A stretch of 64,000 nucleotides of DNA from Diogma glabrata. Taxonomy: Eukaryota; Arthropoda; Insecta; Diptera; Cylindrotomidae. Position 1 is the first letter of the stretch; each line of letters opens with the position of its first letter. Made by a program: the position numbers and the translations under genes. This document shows positions 11,755-22,865 of the stretch, piece after piece. A model generated the notes under the pieces. The model did no database searches. It was not told the DNA's origin and was given only the letters and a program-made list of their open reading frames with translations. The DNA lies in contig OY856186.1 in the NCBI GenBank assembly GCA_963693315.1, positions 70,330,019 to 70,394,018 on the forward strand. Direction: 5' to 3'.

Positions 11755-12045
11755 CAATCCTTAAAAAAATACTCATTTTGTTTTAATGTGATTTCCTTAA
11801 GAGTTTCACATCTCTGGAATGCTTTACCGGCGTGGGTCTTTTCTCATAATTTTAATCCTCAAAATTTTAAAATCAACGTGAATAAATTCCTCAAAGAAAA
11901 TTGATAAATACTCTCGATCCCTAGTTCCCTAGTTAGCATAGTTAGCTCTTCGGATATCCAAAGACGTTAATCTATAATTTATTATGGTTAACACTTAACA
12001 TGCCTAACTTTGAATAAAAAAAAATTAGAAAAAATAATACAATCA
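11755..12045 (+). pseudogene. 3' end of a CR1/Jockey-like LINE
   Basis: The frame reading SFRVSHLWNALPAWVFSHNF, then NPQNFKINVNKFLKEN, then stop, is the typical C-terminus of Jockey/CR1-type ORF2 proteins ('R-x-x-x-W-N-x-L-P...F-K-x-x-(V/L)-x-x-(F/Y)-L'). About 120 bp of 3' UTR follows, ending in an A-rich tail near 12010-12045 (GAATAAAAAAAAATTAGAAA). Nothing upstream resembles the RT core, so this is a strongly 5'-truncated insertion, as is usual for LINEs. Confidence 0.75.
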
Positions 12046-13105
12046 AAATTAATTATTATTTTTAATAAAAAAAAATTATTATTTATATATTTTTATTTTT
12101 TCAAAATAAAGTAAAAGCAACTGATTATGAAGAAAAAGTTGTTACAGTTATAAAGTACCATCTATATGGTACGTGCACAGCATTGGAACATAGACGGCAA
12201 ATTCATTGGAACGTATGAAAAGCTCTCGCTGACCTAATTAATTTTGTAATTAGCGAAATTATTAGTTTCACCAAAAGCTGCAAATGGTACGAGTAGGGGA
12301 AATATTGATTGGTAACCCATTAATTAATTGATTGGTATTGGTATCAAATATTAATTTCTTTTTTAATTCGGGAATACCGGGCCTTAATACCGGTAAAGCC
12401 GATATGAGATTTTACGGCCAATACTGCTATTAATGGTAATACCGTTCCCGGTATATATATGTACTTATCTATATGTAAAGTAAAACTAAAAAAAAATTTA
12501 CAATGTAATCAAAATTCATTTTGGTCTTGAAGTGGATGATTACCACCAGTATCAATTCGGTGAATTGCGTTGTTTTATTGAAATATTGTATTTAATGTAA
12601 CGTATAAACGAGAGTAAATTTTTCAAAAAATCACCACTGATTATTGATGCGCTAATCACCGACATGATATTCGTAAAGCTGGTGGTTGACGGTTTAGTAT
12701 GAGACAAAAGGAGAGTGATATTTCTGCTCCTGTATCAATGAAATATGTAAGATCAATATATTTCAAGTATTATAGTAGGCGATGTTTGTTCAAAAAAGTT
12801 TGTTTTATTTTGGGGACTACTTCGGGGGGGACTTTTTCGAATGTGGATTCATAGCTACGCTATTTTCGACACTCAATGATCTTACTGGCTAAATAACTAT
12901 TAATAAACCATCCCGTTGTTGCTGAGTTAATATCCGTTCGAGTAGGGCTGGACCGCTGATTAGTTATATAAAGTAAAATATAACACACAGACACGTGTCA
13001 ATTCTCTACGGTCCCGCCCGTTCAAAAATGTACCTTAACATTTTAAAATATGAAGTAGACAAATATTTCATGATAGGATAAAGGATATCAAATAAAATAA
13101 GAGAT
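12046..13105. other. Unassigned stretch with ACCGG-motif clusters
   Basis: No ORF is recognised. Motifs of the type AATACCGG/CCGGTAT cluster at 12368-12462 and also at about 11622-11680 on the other side of the LINE tail. They could be subterminal repeats of a worn hAT element, but no clear ends were found. Confidence 0.35.
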
Positions 13106-13373
13106 AACCTAGCAAATTTGTATTAAAATGTTGCAACACCAAAACTAAAATATAATTATCAAAAATCCAGGTAGTGACATATTCTTTGATCATATGACAC
13201 AATGTGTTCTTCAATTATGAAACCGCACAATTAAAGTTATATGGATGTTCGTTTCTTTGAAGAGGCAGTGGCGTTCCATCCTCAAATAGTATGAGGATGG
13301 TACCGTTGTTTCAATAAAGTTATCGGCCATCACTTCTAAGATATCACCTTTGCTAATAACATCTCCTATTGCA
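13106..13373. repeat. Left copy of 268-bp RTE target-site duplication
   Basis: The block is repeated at 16802-17069 with one difference in 268 positions (CTAAGATATC here, CTAAGGTATC on the right). The bases just inside and outside both copies diverge at once. The pair exactly brackets the RTE element. Confidence 0.92.
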
Positions 13374-13531
13374 GGGTAGCGAAAATCCGAAATTCTACGT
13401 CCACGCCGTGCTACCTGGGTAACGCTAACAGAATTAGGTTGGTGTAGTTGAGAGGGGCAGAGTAAATACTGCTTATACTCAATGATTCTGCACCATGGCG
13501 AGTCATTGGCGCCATAAAACCAATGCAACTC

Positions 13532-13693
13532 AAGCGTCTGTTCTCCATGTTAGGGGCGGCTTGGAGCGGGCGTCTGTCTTGGATCAAGCGGCTCGCTATA
13601 TAAATGTGTAGAAAGCGTCTGTTCTCCATGTTAGGGGCGGCTTTCAGTGGGCGTCTGTCTTGGATCAAGCGGCTCGCTATATAAACGTGTAAA
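13532..13693. repeat. Two 81-bp tandem monomers in RTE 5' leader
   Basis: The units start at 13532 and 13613 with AAGCGTCTGTTCTCCATGTT. They share GCGTCTGTCTTGGATCAAGC, then GGCTCGCTATATAAA, and differ at a few positions. Each carries a TATATAA-like box. Repeated 5' monomers that act as promoters are known in other LINEs, for example mouse L1; promoter activity here is inferred. Confidence 0.9.
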
Positions 13694-13795
13694 AAGGTTG
13701 TTTCTGGTGACCTTAAGATGCAGAACGAACCCATTCACGAAAATTTGGGTTGGGCGAAGGGCTAACACCCCATTTCCGTAAAAAAAATTATTGTC

Positions 13796-16780
13796 ATGAA
13801 TTCTGTACACAGGCCTCGGAATATCTCGGATTCAGTATTGGAACGACCTCGGAAACTGTACCCGGACTACGATTTAAAAATGGGAACCTGGAACGTGCTT
13901 AGCCTCAGAAGACCAGGAGATCTCCTAAAACTCACTCAACAAGTCGAGAGCTACACACTGGATGTAGTGGCATTACAAGAACTAAGATGGCCAGGCAGTG
14001 GAATCCATGAAACAGCGAAAGGATACACTCTGTATTATTGCGGTCATCAAAACGGAGGAGAATTTGGAGTTGGCTTTCTTATACACCGTCGCGTGAATCA
14101 GCATGTTATCGACTTCTGCCCAATTAATATGCGGTTATGCACACTGAGAATCCGCACGCAAAAATTCAATGTAACGATCGTCAATGTTCATGCACCTACT
14201 AAAGATAAAGCAGATGATATTAAAGACCTGTTCTTCCTAGAACTCGAGGAAGTCATCAATAACATCCCGCGGCACGATATAAAAATCGTGGTAGGTGACT
14301 TTAATGCTCAAATCGGTAGGATTGCAGAACTTAAAACACATATCGGCCCTAACAGCTTGCATCATACCAGCAACAATAACGGTTTTCGCGCAGCCGAGCT
14401 GGCTATGATGTATGATCTAGTAATTTCCAGCACTTTCTTCCCTCACAAGAGAATTCACAAGGCAACGTGGAAATCAAATGACGGAAGAACGGAAAATCAA
14501 ATCGATCACGTCATGATCTCTAGGAGACACTCTACAAGTATAACTGACGTTCGATCATACAGAGGTGCTGATATGGACACCGATCATATGCTTGTCATCT
14601 TTAAGTACAAGTGCAAGTTGTCATCCACATTTAACAGACAAGCAAAAAAGACCGTGCGCTGGAATGTCGAAGCATTTAAACATCCGGAAACGCTGAATAG
14701 ATATCAGGAAATAATAACACAAAACATAGAAGAGCATGACATCTCTTCTGAGATGCCATTAAACATACAAGAAGAATGGCAAACGCTTCAATCAACCATC
14801 ATATCCGCAGCACAAACTACAATCGGAAAACGACCACCGAAATCACACAACGAATGGTTTGACGACGAGTGCCGCCAATCCGTTGAAAATAAACAAAAAC
14901 TGCGAGAAAAATGGTTAACAAGGAACACCCGAAGCTCGCAAGCTGATTATCTATGCGCCAGGAAAGCCTCAGCAAAACTTCTACGTAAAAAGAAACGCGA
15001 ACACATGAAGAGCTGCATCGAAAACATCAACCAACATGCGGCCAACGGAAATTCAAAAGAGTGCTTTGCCAATGCACGAAATCTGACCAAAGATTTCCAC
15101 CCAAGATCTACAGCCATCAAAAATGTAAATAATGAACTTACAACAAGTGAACGTGATGTGCTGGCAGTGTGGCGATCCCACTTTCAAGACCTACTGAATA
15201 GGACGAACGAAGTTCATCCTATTCGAGCAATTGCTCCATCAACTGAAGAGATTTTTGTCCCTTACCCAGCAATAGAAGAAGTGGAAGCTGCCATTAAAAA
15301 ACTGAAAAATGGCAAATCACCAGGTTTCGATGGAATTCCCGCAGAACTTCTGAAAAATGGAGGAGCAGCTCTGGTCTCACGTATATACGATCTGATTCTT
15401 GCAATCTGGGACCAAGAAGAACTACCTGATGAATGGAAAACAGCTCTCATTGTTCCGCTACATAAAAAAGGTGACCGTTTAAAGTGTGAAAATTATCGTG
15501 GCATCGCACTGTTGAACACTGCATATAAAATACTAGCTAATGTTGTACTTGCTCGACTCATCCCGTTCGCCGAATCTATCATCGGTGACTATCAGTGTGG
15601 TTTTCGTCCCAACCGCTCAACCACAGATCAATGTTTTACATTAAGGATGATTCTGGAAAAATGTTGGGAGTACAACATCAGCATTCACCAGCTCTACGTT
15701 GATTTCAGGCAAGCATATGATAGTATCATCCGCGACAACCTCTGGTCCGCACTCATATGCCTTGGTATCCCAGAGAAACTTGTTTCTCTGTGTAAACTCA
15801 CAACATCGGGATCAAATTGTAGAATAGTAATCGAAGGGTCAGTTTCTGATCCTTTCGATATAACATCAGGTGTTCGACAAGGTGATGCACTCGCGCCCGT
15901 ACTATTTAATTTGGCGCTGGAGTACGCGATAAGAAAAAGCCGAATTGAGACACAAAACTGCATATATAACAAATCTAGTCAAGTTCTTGGCTACGCAGAT
16001 GATATTGTGCTTCTTGGACGTAGAACAAGCGATATTAAGGATAGTCTCTCTCAGCTTGAAAGAAATGCTAAACGGCTTGGATTATGCATCAACACCAGCA
16101 AAACTAAAGTGTTAACAACATCTAAGAACATACCTCCCGGAAATCTGGATACTGGCGACTATGAAGTGGAACGCGTGGAAAACTTCAAATACCTCGGGTC
16201 TGTAATAACATCGTCAAATGACATGCAGGCAGATATCAAAGCCCGTGTCTCTGCCGCATACAGAGTTTTCTACGCATACTCAAAACTTCTGCGATCAAAA
16301 CATCTTTCGCGGTCGTGTAAACTCACACTTTACAAAGCATTGATACGACCTGTGCTTACATTTGGAAGTGAAAGCTGGACACTGACTTCCTCCGATTGTA
16401 GAATTCTATCAACATTCGAGAGGAAAGTCATACGAACAATTTATGGTACATGTAAAGTTGCTGAAAATCAGTATAGAATCCGAATGAATCATGAAATCAG
16501 ACAGCTTCTTGGAGACTGCGATGTAATCGGATTCATTAAATCCAACCGGATTAGATGGTTTGGTCATGTAGAAAGGGCTCCATTGGAAAGAATGATAAAA
16601 AAAGCGTCCCAACAACAACCAGCTGGTGTTCGTCGAAGAGGAAGACCTAGACAACGCTGGCGTGATGACATCATCCAAGACCTTCGTGATATAGGATGTC
16701 GAAACTGGGGTCAACTGGTCATGGAACGAGATGATTGGAAGCTGGTGGCACAGACGGCAAAATCCCTTCATGGGATGTAA
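13796..16780 (+). CDS. RTE-type endonuclease/reverse transcriptase ORF
   Basis: The protein has 994 residues and no interruption. The N-terminal apurinic-like endonuclease domain covers roughly residues 25-270: MGTWNVLSLR near 29, LQELRWPGSG, VVGDFNAQIGR with the catalytic D near 168, and the DTDHMLV block near 260. The reverse transcriptase covers roughly 470-770: LKNGKSPGFDGIP, the first catalytic aspartate in LYVDFRQAYDS near 636, SGVRQGDALAP near 691, and YADD with D735-D736. A basic, arginine-rich C-terminus (RRRGRPRQRW) follows. An in-frame TAA lies eight codons upstream of the chosen ATG. The enzyme nicks target DNA and copies element RNA at the nick. In insect annotations this family often appears as 'craniofacial development protein 2-like', which reflects a related retrotransposon. 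Confidence 0.95.
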   Translation: MNSVHRPRNISDSVLERPRKLYPDYDLKMGTWNVLSLRRPGDLLKLTQQVESYTLDVVALQELRWPGSGIHETAKGYTLYYCGHQNGGEFGVGFLIHRRVNQHVIDFCPINMRLCTLRIRTQKFNVTIVNVHAPTKDKADDIKDLFFLELEEVINNIPRHDIKIVVGDFNAQIGRIAELKTHIGPNSLHHTSNNNGFRAAELAMMYDLVISSTFFPHKRIHKATWKSNDGRTENQIDHVMISRRHSTSITDVRSYRGADMDTDHMLVIFKYKCKLSSTFNRQAKKTVRWNVEAFKHPETLNRYQEIITQNIEEHDISSEMPLNIQEEWQTLQSTIISAAQTTIGKRPPKSHNEWFDDECRQSVENKQKLREKWLTRNTRSSQADYLCARKASAKLLRKKKREHMKSCIENINQHAANGNSKECFANARNLTKDFHPRSTAIKNVNNELTTSERDVLAVWRSHFQDLLNRTNEVHPIRAIAPSTEEIFVPYPAIEEVEAAIKKLKNGKSPGFDGIPAELLKNGGAALVSRIYDLILAIWDQEELPDEWKTALIVPLHKKGDRLKCENYRGIALLNTAYKILANVVLARLIPFAESIIGDYQCGFRPNRSTTDQCFTLRMILEKCWEYNISIHQLYVDFRQAYDSIIRDNLWSALICLGIPEKLVSLCKLTTSGSNCRIVIEGSVSDPFDITSGVRQGDALAPVLFNLALEYAIRKSRIETQNCIYNKSSQVLGYADDIVLLGRRTSDIKDSLSQLERNAKRLGLCINTSKTKVLTTSKNIPPGNLDTGDYEVERVENFKYLGSVITSSNDMQADIKARVSAAYRVFYAYSKLLRSKHLSRSCKLTLYKALIRPVLTFGSESWTLTSSDCRILSTFERKVIRTIYGTCKVAENQYRIRMNHEIRQLLGDCDVIGFIKSNRIRWFGHVERAPLERMIKKASQQQPAGVRRRGRPRQRWRDDIIQDLRDIGCRNWGQLVMERDDWKLVAQTAKSLHGM

Positions 16781-16801
16781 ACGCCAGAGAGAGAGAGAGA
16801 G

Positions 16802-17069
16802 AACCTAGCAAATTTGTATTAAAATGTTGCAACACCAAAACTAAAATATAATTATCAAAAATCCAGGTAGTGACATATTCTTTGATCATATGACACAATG
16901 TGTTCTTCAATTATGAAACCGCACAATTAAAGTTATATGGATGTTCGTTTCTTTGAAGAGGCAGTGGCGTTCCATCCTCAAATAGTATGAGGATGGTACC
17001 GTTGTTTCAATAAAGTTATCGGCCATCACTTCTAAGGTATCACCTTTGCTAATAACATCTCCTATTGCA
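16802..17069. repeat. Right copy of 268-bp RTE target-site duplication
   Basis: Partner of 13106-13373. On the minus strand this copy and its right flank carry a 72-codon open frame (17125 to 16907) whose last 50 or so codons lie inside the duplicated block. The frame has no recognised motif, so it is not called as a gene. Confidence 0.92.
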
Positions 17070-17125
17070 AGTATGTGATATCTCACGTTAAATAATTTGT
17101 CCATTGCAGGGACTGGAGTATGCAA

Positions 17126-20100
17126 GTTTCATACGCTCATAGATAAAAAAGTATTAACAAACATTTACAAATTCGCAAAAAGTGTTCACTCCATTCATCG
17201 ATGATTTAGCAAAAAGTTGTGTACTACAATCTTAAAATTAGGTAACGTATAGTATGTCACATACCATAACTTTTTTGTGCTTTTTTTATATTATAATTGC
17301 ACATCACATTAACTTTAAAAATAACTAAATAAAATTCTAAATATGTTATATCGTAACGCCTTACTTTTAAAATTAAATTTTTTAACTCTTAAAATATTTA
17401 AATAATTCCTTTTCATCTTATAACTTTTGTTACCATTTAATGTTTGTCATTCAAAGAATTTATAGCAAAAAAAATTAAATTAAATAATCACTTTAGATTT
17501 ATATCATTTCTTATGAATTTCGACAACAAACTGCTCATAATTCTGATGAAAATCTTATAAAAAGAAAATTAACAAAGAAACAAATTTTCTTTTTATTTTC
17601 GTTTTCAAAGAAAACGCAGAGAATGAAAATAAAAGTCAAACTAAGTTAATGTAAGAGTATAACTTTTTAAATTTATGGGAAATTTGTATATTACGGAGAT
17701 AAGGTTTTCTTTTCGATTAAGATATTCTTAAGTTATGAGAAAGAATTTGTTTTTATATGTTGCATCAAAGGGATTGGGACGGGTGGGTGGTCGAGTACCA
17801 TAATGGTAAAGCTAGTATAATCGATTATGTCTTCAATTGAAACTCAACCAGAATATAAATTTAACTATTAACATTTATTAAAGACAATCGAAGAAACTTA
17901 ATTCATCTTATCGTGGTGGTGCTCCTCAAACAATGAGCTCAAAATGCAAAAAAACAGGAGTAGGCAGACTGATACTGGCGGAAGCCACCTATCACCAATA
18001 TTGTCTTACCTATGTGGTGTTTTGTTTAATCATGAGATAAAGCTCAACCCTTAACTCAAGGTTCACCGTATCGCAATTTCCGAATCGGCGCGGTTTTAAT
18101 TTCAAAGAAAAGAAAAAATTTAAATTCCAAAAACAAAACAATTAAGTACACCACAATGACTGTGTCTAGGAAACCTGAACACTCGTATTCTAGAGGTGCC
18201 AATGGATGTCATGTTGTTGTCATGTTGTCCACACTGTAGTCAAAGCGAACTTTTTGGCAATATTAGGTCATTTCATAGAATCCACTCAACTAAGATACGC
18301 CAAGGGATCGTAATCCTCGTGAAAAGTATTCGCCAGAACGTTTGATAACCTCCGATGGTCTAACACCCCTGACCAACTTAATCCTTCCATCATGATTGTT
18401 TAATCAACTTCATAGTTTTTCAATGAGATCTGAACAACAAAATGTTACGTGTGCCCGTCCGGCTTCCACGATTTTTCAAAAGTTCAATTCGCTAGAGTAT
18501 TTATACCTGTTGGAATTTTTAAAAATAGTGGAAAATCTTTTCTTTCGCTTTTTTATGTGACATTTTTAAAACATTAAATATAATATTCTTAGTTTCAATG
18601 AAGATTGGCCTAGTAATTTCAACAGGTTGATAACAGTCAGCTACTACACGTTAGCATTTGACTTTTTAGGTTATATTTAGGTAGACTTCTTTATTGGGCT
18701 GTTGATGTTTTCAAGTAAATTTTAATCGGACTGTTAACGTTGTCTAGTTAATCCTTCAAAGGTCCATAGTTTTGAACATCGATTCGCATTCATTTTCTTC
18801 AAAACCTACAGAAAGACTGATCCTTGAATTGTAATATTTTATTGCCAATCAACTCATTTTTGTTTTGATTTTTCTTCATTTTGGATAAAACTTCAAGACG
18901 AAATAGTTTTTCAAATCATAGGTTTTAAATCTCTGCAAGTCATAAATCGTATGGCTCTTTTACCCTATGGGCTAGGTGGACGTCTAAAATATCATGAAAA
19001 ACCACTTTTATTTTCTAAATACTGGTCTTTAGTCTTATCTTCAGTCTATCAGAAAACATTGGCTGAGAAAATGCTACACTTCTGCCTTCTTGTCCAATTA
19101 CTGACATCTCCTCTGTTCTGAATACGTAACGCAAAGGCAAGAGACCTTGATGAAAATTTGACATATGTACTGGGCTAATATAAAGATCGTCCGATCTGTA
19201 TTATCAAGGGAGAAAAAAAGAGAGATTATAATACTCGAAGTTAACGACCAAGTTGCTTTATATTATATCTACCTAGTCATCTTAGCCAAACTTAATTTTT
19301 TGATATACATTTTTTTTTATAATATTAGTTTATTGAGTAGTTATTTAATGATATATTTCATTTTGTATATTTTATTATATATAAAGCATTCCATTTGTAA
19401 AATGTAAGGGTCAAAAGTCCTCTGACAGCTTAGCTGTTTGCACAAACCGATTGGTAAGTAAAACAGGGAAATAAATATGAATGAGGTTTGATGGATCTAA
19501 TTACATCAGAGCACTGTTTGTGACGGTATTTATAAAATACAACGAAATCAGCAACAGGGCGACGTTCGAATTATCAAAGAATCATGATGTTTGATGTTAC
19601 ATTTGATGTTACGTTTGATGTTACATTTCAATCACCTACAATTCGTATTTGCACGCTTTTGATCAGAGTCCAAAACACACACAAGTGTGTACTTCCTCTG
19701 AGAAAAACAACGAAAGCCTTTGTATTTTTGGATCCGAAGACAAAGAAGAATCTTATTTTGTTATAAATTCATGCCCCTGTTACTGATTAAAACTAAAATT
19801 AAAATTCATTTCGTCGAAATTTAAATATTTCACTTTTCAATATTTCACAATTACTTAAACAAAAAAATCTAACTTAATAATAAGTTGCAGGTTAAAATAA
19901 TAAGTTATGGGAATATTACTTCAAAAAAAAAATTTTACAGCGACGACGGTATACTATATTCATTTGATTTAAGAACAAATTAAACCCAAAACTGACTGTT
20001 CTATCGACTGTTAGTTGATAAAATAATAACTTTTCAACCAACATGCTTTCGTCAATTTTCATTTTCTTTTAATTTCCTCGTTCTTGAACAAAGTACTTGA

Positions 20101-21165
20101 AATAATATTTTACTTTTAAATAAAATATTAAATATTTTCTTGTATATAGATAAAATAAGAGTTTTTTTTATAATAAATTGATATAACTAAAAAATTAAAA
20201 ATCAAAACAAAATTAGAGTTTCTTAATTTAAAATTAAATTTTTTATTATATTCTTATGAAAAAAAAATTTCGTTGTTGATTTAAGTAAGGGCAATTAATT
20301 GGGAAAAGCATAGAATGAAATTAAGAAAAACAACTAAACAATTATGTCGGTTATTAAGCGACAAAAATTTCGTAAAATATGCAAGGAGTTAGCCAACCCT
20401 TTTTTAAATCCAGAAAAATGAGTAGTGATATATAGAGGAAAGCCGAGTGATATATAGAGGAAAAGGTGGCACCAATATATGCACCGTGCTGAAGTTTGAG
20501 TTTGTATGTAAAATTTGTGATTGTCGATTTATGACCAGTTTTACGCAGCAAGCGTCATATTTTGACTAACTTCGATTACATGGATATCTAGAGCTTTCTG
20601 CCAGCATATTTTTAAATTTTTTTTGGATAAAAATTTCGCAAAATATGCAACAGGCTAGCCTACTGTCCATAAAAATGAAAAGTCGCAAACTTTAAAATTA
20701 TGTATACATCGTTGCAAACGATTGATTGACTGGGGATTGATTGATTGATTGACTTTCTTTAATCAGTGCATCTCAAAAAGGGATAAAAACCGAATTACTT
20801 ATTATATTACCATTATAATTCACAACACAAAATTTCTGCCAAGATTGAGCACAACTTTTTAATATATTACAACGAGTACGCCTATTTTGGCACTTCCCTG
20901 TGAATTGGAAATTGAGAAAAAGTGCAAAAAATGAACTAAAGAAATATTTTCTAGTACTAATTTGTTATTTGCCGCTACACGGAATACAAGTTATGGAAAA
21001 ATTGCTCTAATTTGTTTCTCAACTCCTATTTCACGTTGTACCGAAATAGGGCTCCAGAAGTTCTTTCAAAGGCCATATTACGTAATCAAATAATTCGTTT
21101 GCCCTACTGTAGTGTTCATGTAGGACTTGTAATGGATACTGGACCTGCTAGTTACTCACCAGCAG
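17126..21165. other. Long unassigned AT-rich region
   Basis: No gene is recognised. Minor features are a possible tRNA-like SINE head at 17768-17850 (TGGTCGAGTACC...ATGGTAAAGC, then GAAACTCAACC), a 15-bp tandem (TTTGATGTTACATTTGATGT type) at 19586-19629, a duplicated GTGATATATAGAGGAAA near 20425-20465 and an ATTG-rich simple repeat near 20722-20755. The 80-codon frame at 19165-19407 is AT-driven and hydrophobic, with no motif. Confidence 0.45.
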
Positions 21166-21169
21166 GAAG

Positions 21170-21493
21170 CAATCTGAAGACTTCGCGCCTAGCGAGGGTT
21201 CCCGACGAACATCTGCCATTTGAGTTCGAGAAGTAGTAACCTCCAGTCTTGTAAAAATAGACAGATGTGCACGCAAATGAGACAGGGACTCTGTCGAACC
21301 CAAAGGGTGAAGACGCCGAGATCAAAACATCATCATCCATATAACAAGAATAACTTACATATAGTATACAAGATAAATGTTTCACTCACCCAATGAATGT
21401 TCTGGATCCAACTCTTCATTTTTTCGAAACCTAATTAATAGATCATCTTCACTAGCTTTATCATACGATAAATATAATAGAAGTATAATAATT
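21170..21493. repeat. Dispersed repeat copy 1, part 1 (split by hAT)
   Basis: This part matches 56906-57231 with moderate divergence: GAAGACTTCGCGCCTAGC against GAAGGACTGCGTGCCTGGC, and CTGGATCCAACTCTTCATT against CCGGATCTAACTCTTCATT. It continues at 22576 after the hAT insertion. On the minus strand the pair conserves an exon-like segment ending in a GGTGAGTG donor-like site (see findings). Confidence 0.75.
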
Positions 21494-21501
21494 GATGTAA
21501 C

Positions 21502-22567
21502 CAGTGTTGCAAAACGAAAAAAAAATTCGTAACGTTATGCATTTCGTTTTTATAACATTATATTTATTTTTTCGGTACGTTATTTCGTTATGAAACAGAA
21601 AAATATTATATTGCGTTATATTATAACGTTATAGTTACGTTATTTTAAAATTAAATGTTATGTTTAAAATAGCTTACGTCCGTGCATCATATACTGTTTT
21701 TTATTCGCCGCAAGCAAAATATTTTAAAAAAAAATGTTTATTCTAAATTAATATTATACATTTGCATAAATTTTGAAATAAAAATATGTGGAACAAGCTA
21801 CCTTTGACAAAATATTTGTTATCTTTTCCAAATTATTGTATAACTATGACAACAAATGATAACAACTATTTTAATTGGATAATGAAGTTTTGAATTTAAG
21901 GGTTGCTTTGATAAAAATTTATATTCTATATAGAATTTTAACAAATACAAATGTTTTTTGCTTTTTTGGACGTAGCTATGACAACAAAATATATGGTTAA
22001 AAAGTGACACTTTAAGGCCGCAAATCACAGTAATAAAGTAACACTTTAATACATAGGCGAATAAAAAATTAATAGTTTTCAAATTTTACATGCAAAAAGT
22101 AAATCGTAGTGAAATAAAATTAAATGACTAAATACATGAAAAAAATTTGCATCCAGCATAAATATATGCCTTCCTATAATTATTAAAAACACCTGTGATG
22201 CAGAAACGGCTAGTGTAGACTTGAAATTACTTGAAATATACATAAAATTTTACAAAATGTTTATTATTTTGCTACTGATATCAAACAATTTTATAATTAC
22301 CAAAACCTTCAGTTCAAGCGTCCACAGAAATTTAAAAAGAGCAGATAAGTTGGATTTTATAAAACCGATTTTTGGGCTTTTATTTCCATATAATTATACA
22401 AAGTATACCACAAAAACGAAATAAAATATAACGTTATCGTTACGTTTTACGTTATTGTAACGCAATTTAATTTTTAAAACGTTATGAAAGTAATTGTTAC
22501 TAATAACGCTATTTCATTTCGTTATTTCGTTTTTGCGTTACGTTTCGAGTAACGTTTTGCAACACTG
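21502..22567. mobile_element. Non-autonomous hAT element (1,066 bp)
   Basis: The inverted termini are CAGTGTTGCAAAACG on the left and CGTTTTGCAACACTG on the right. They are flanked by a perfect 8-bp duplication, GATGTAAC (21494-21501 and 22568-22575). CAGNG ends with 8-bp duplications identify the hAT superfamily. Both subterminal regions (about 21530-21660 and 22425-22560) are packed with (A)CGTTA(T/C) motifs in both orientations, likely transposase-binding repeats. Internal frames at 21819-22082 (-) and 22221-22424 (+) show no transposase motif, so movement would need an enzyme from elsewhere. Confidence 0.95.
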
Positions 22568-22575
22568 GATGTAAC

Positions 22576-22865
22576 AAAATGTTGACGACAATAGTTGAAA
22601 TTGTGAGCCGTAATATAACTGATGTAACAGAATAACGTCGACAACGGTAGAACTTATTAGACATGCAATAACTGATGTAACCCAAAATTGTTAAAATTAC
22701 TATAGAAATCTAATAATTGATGTAATAACAATGTGGTCGGCAATTATTCAATTTGTTGGTAATATAACAAAGAATGCAATAAAATGACTGGATTTGTTAG
22801 AAATAACAAAACTGATGTAACCAAAAATTATGGGGGCAATTATATAAGATAAACTAAATTAACTA
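22576..22865. repeat. Dispersed repeat copy 1, part 2
   Basis: Continuation of the repeat split by the hAT. It is made of diverged ~50-60-bp sub-repeats of the pattern (AT)AACTGATGTAAC...TTGTTAGAAAT. The same sub-repeats follow the second copy at 57240-57430. Confidence 0.65.

Larger units (their letters stand above)
13374..16801 (+). mobile_element. Full-length RTE-type LINE
   Basis: The element has a 422-bp 5' leader with two 81-bp tandem units, one uninterrupted 994-codon ORF, a 3' UTR of only a few bases and a (GA)n tail of about 15 bp. The endonuclease-RT order in a single ORF, the short 3' end and the simple-repeat tail fit the RTE clade. The 268-bp flanking duplication and intact ORF show a recent insertion. 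Confidence 0.9.

Noticed and set aside
13211..13734. Two minus-strand frames of 105-107 codons in the left duplicate and RTE leader
   Set aside because: They follow from the duplicated target block and the 81-bp tandem monomers. The 107-codon frame simply translates the monomers twice.
15262..16771. Minus-strand frames opposite the RTE ORF
   Set aside because: Antisense shadows of a well-supported coding region.
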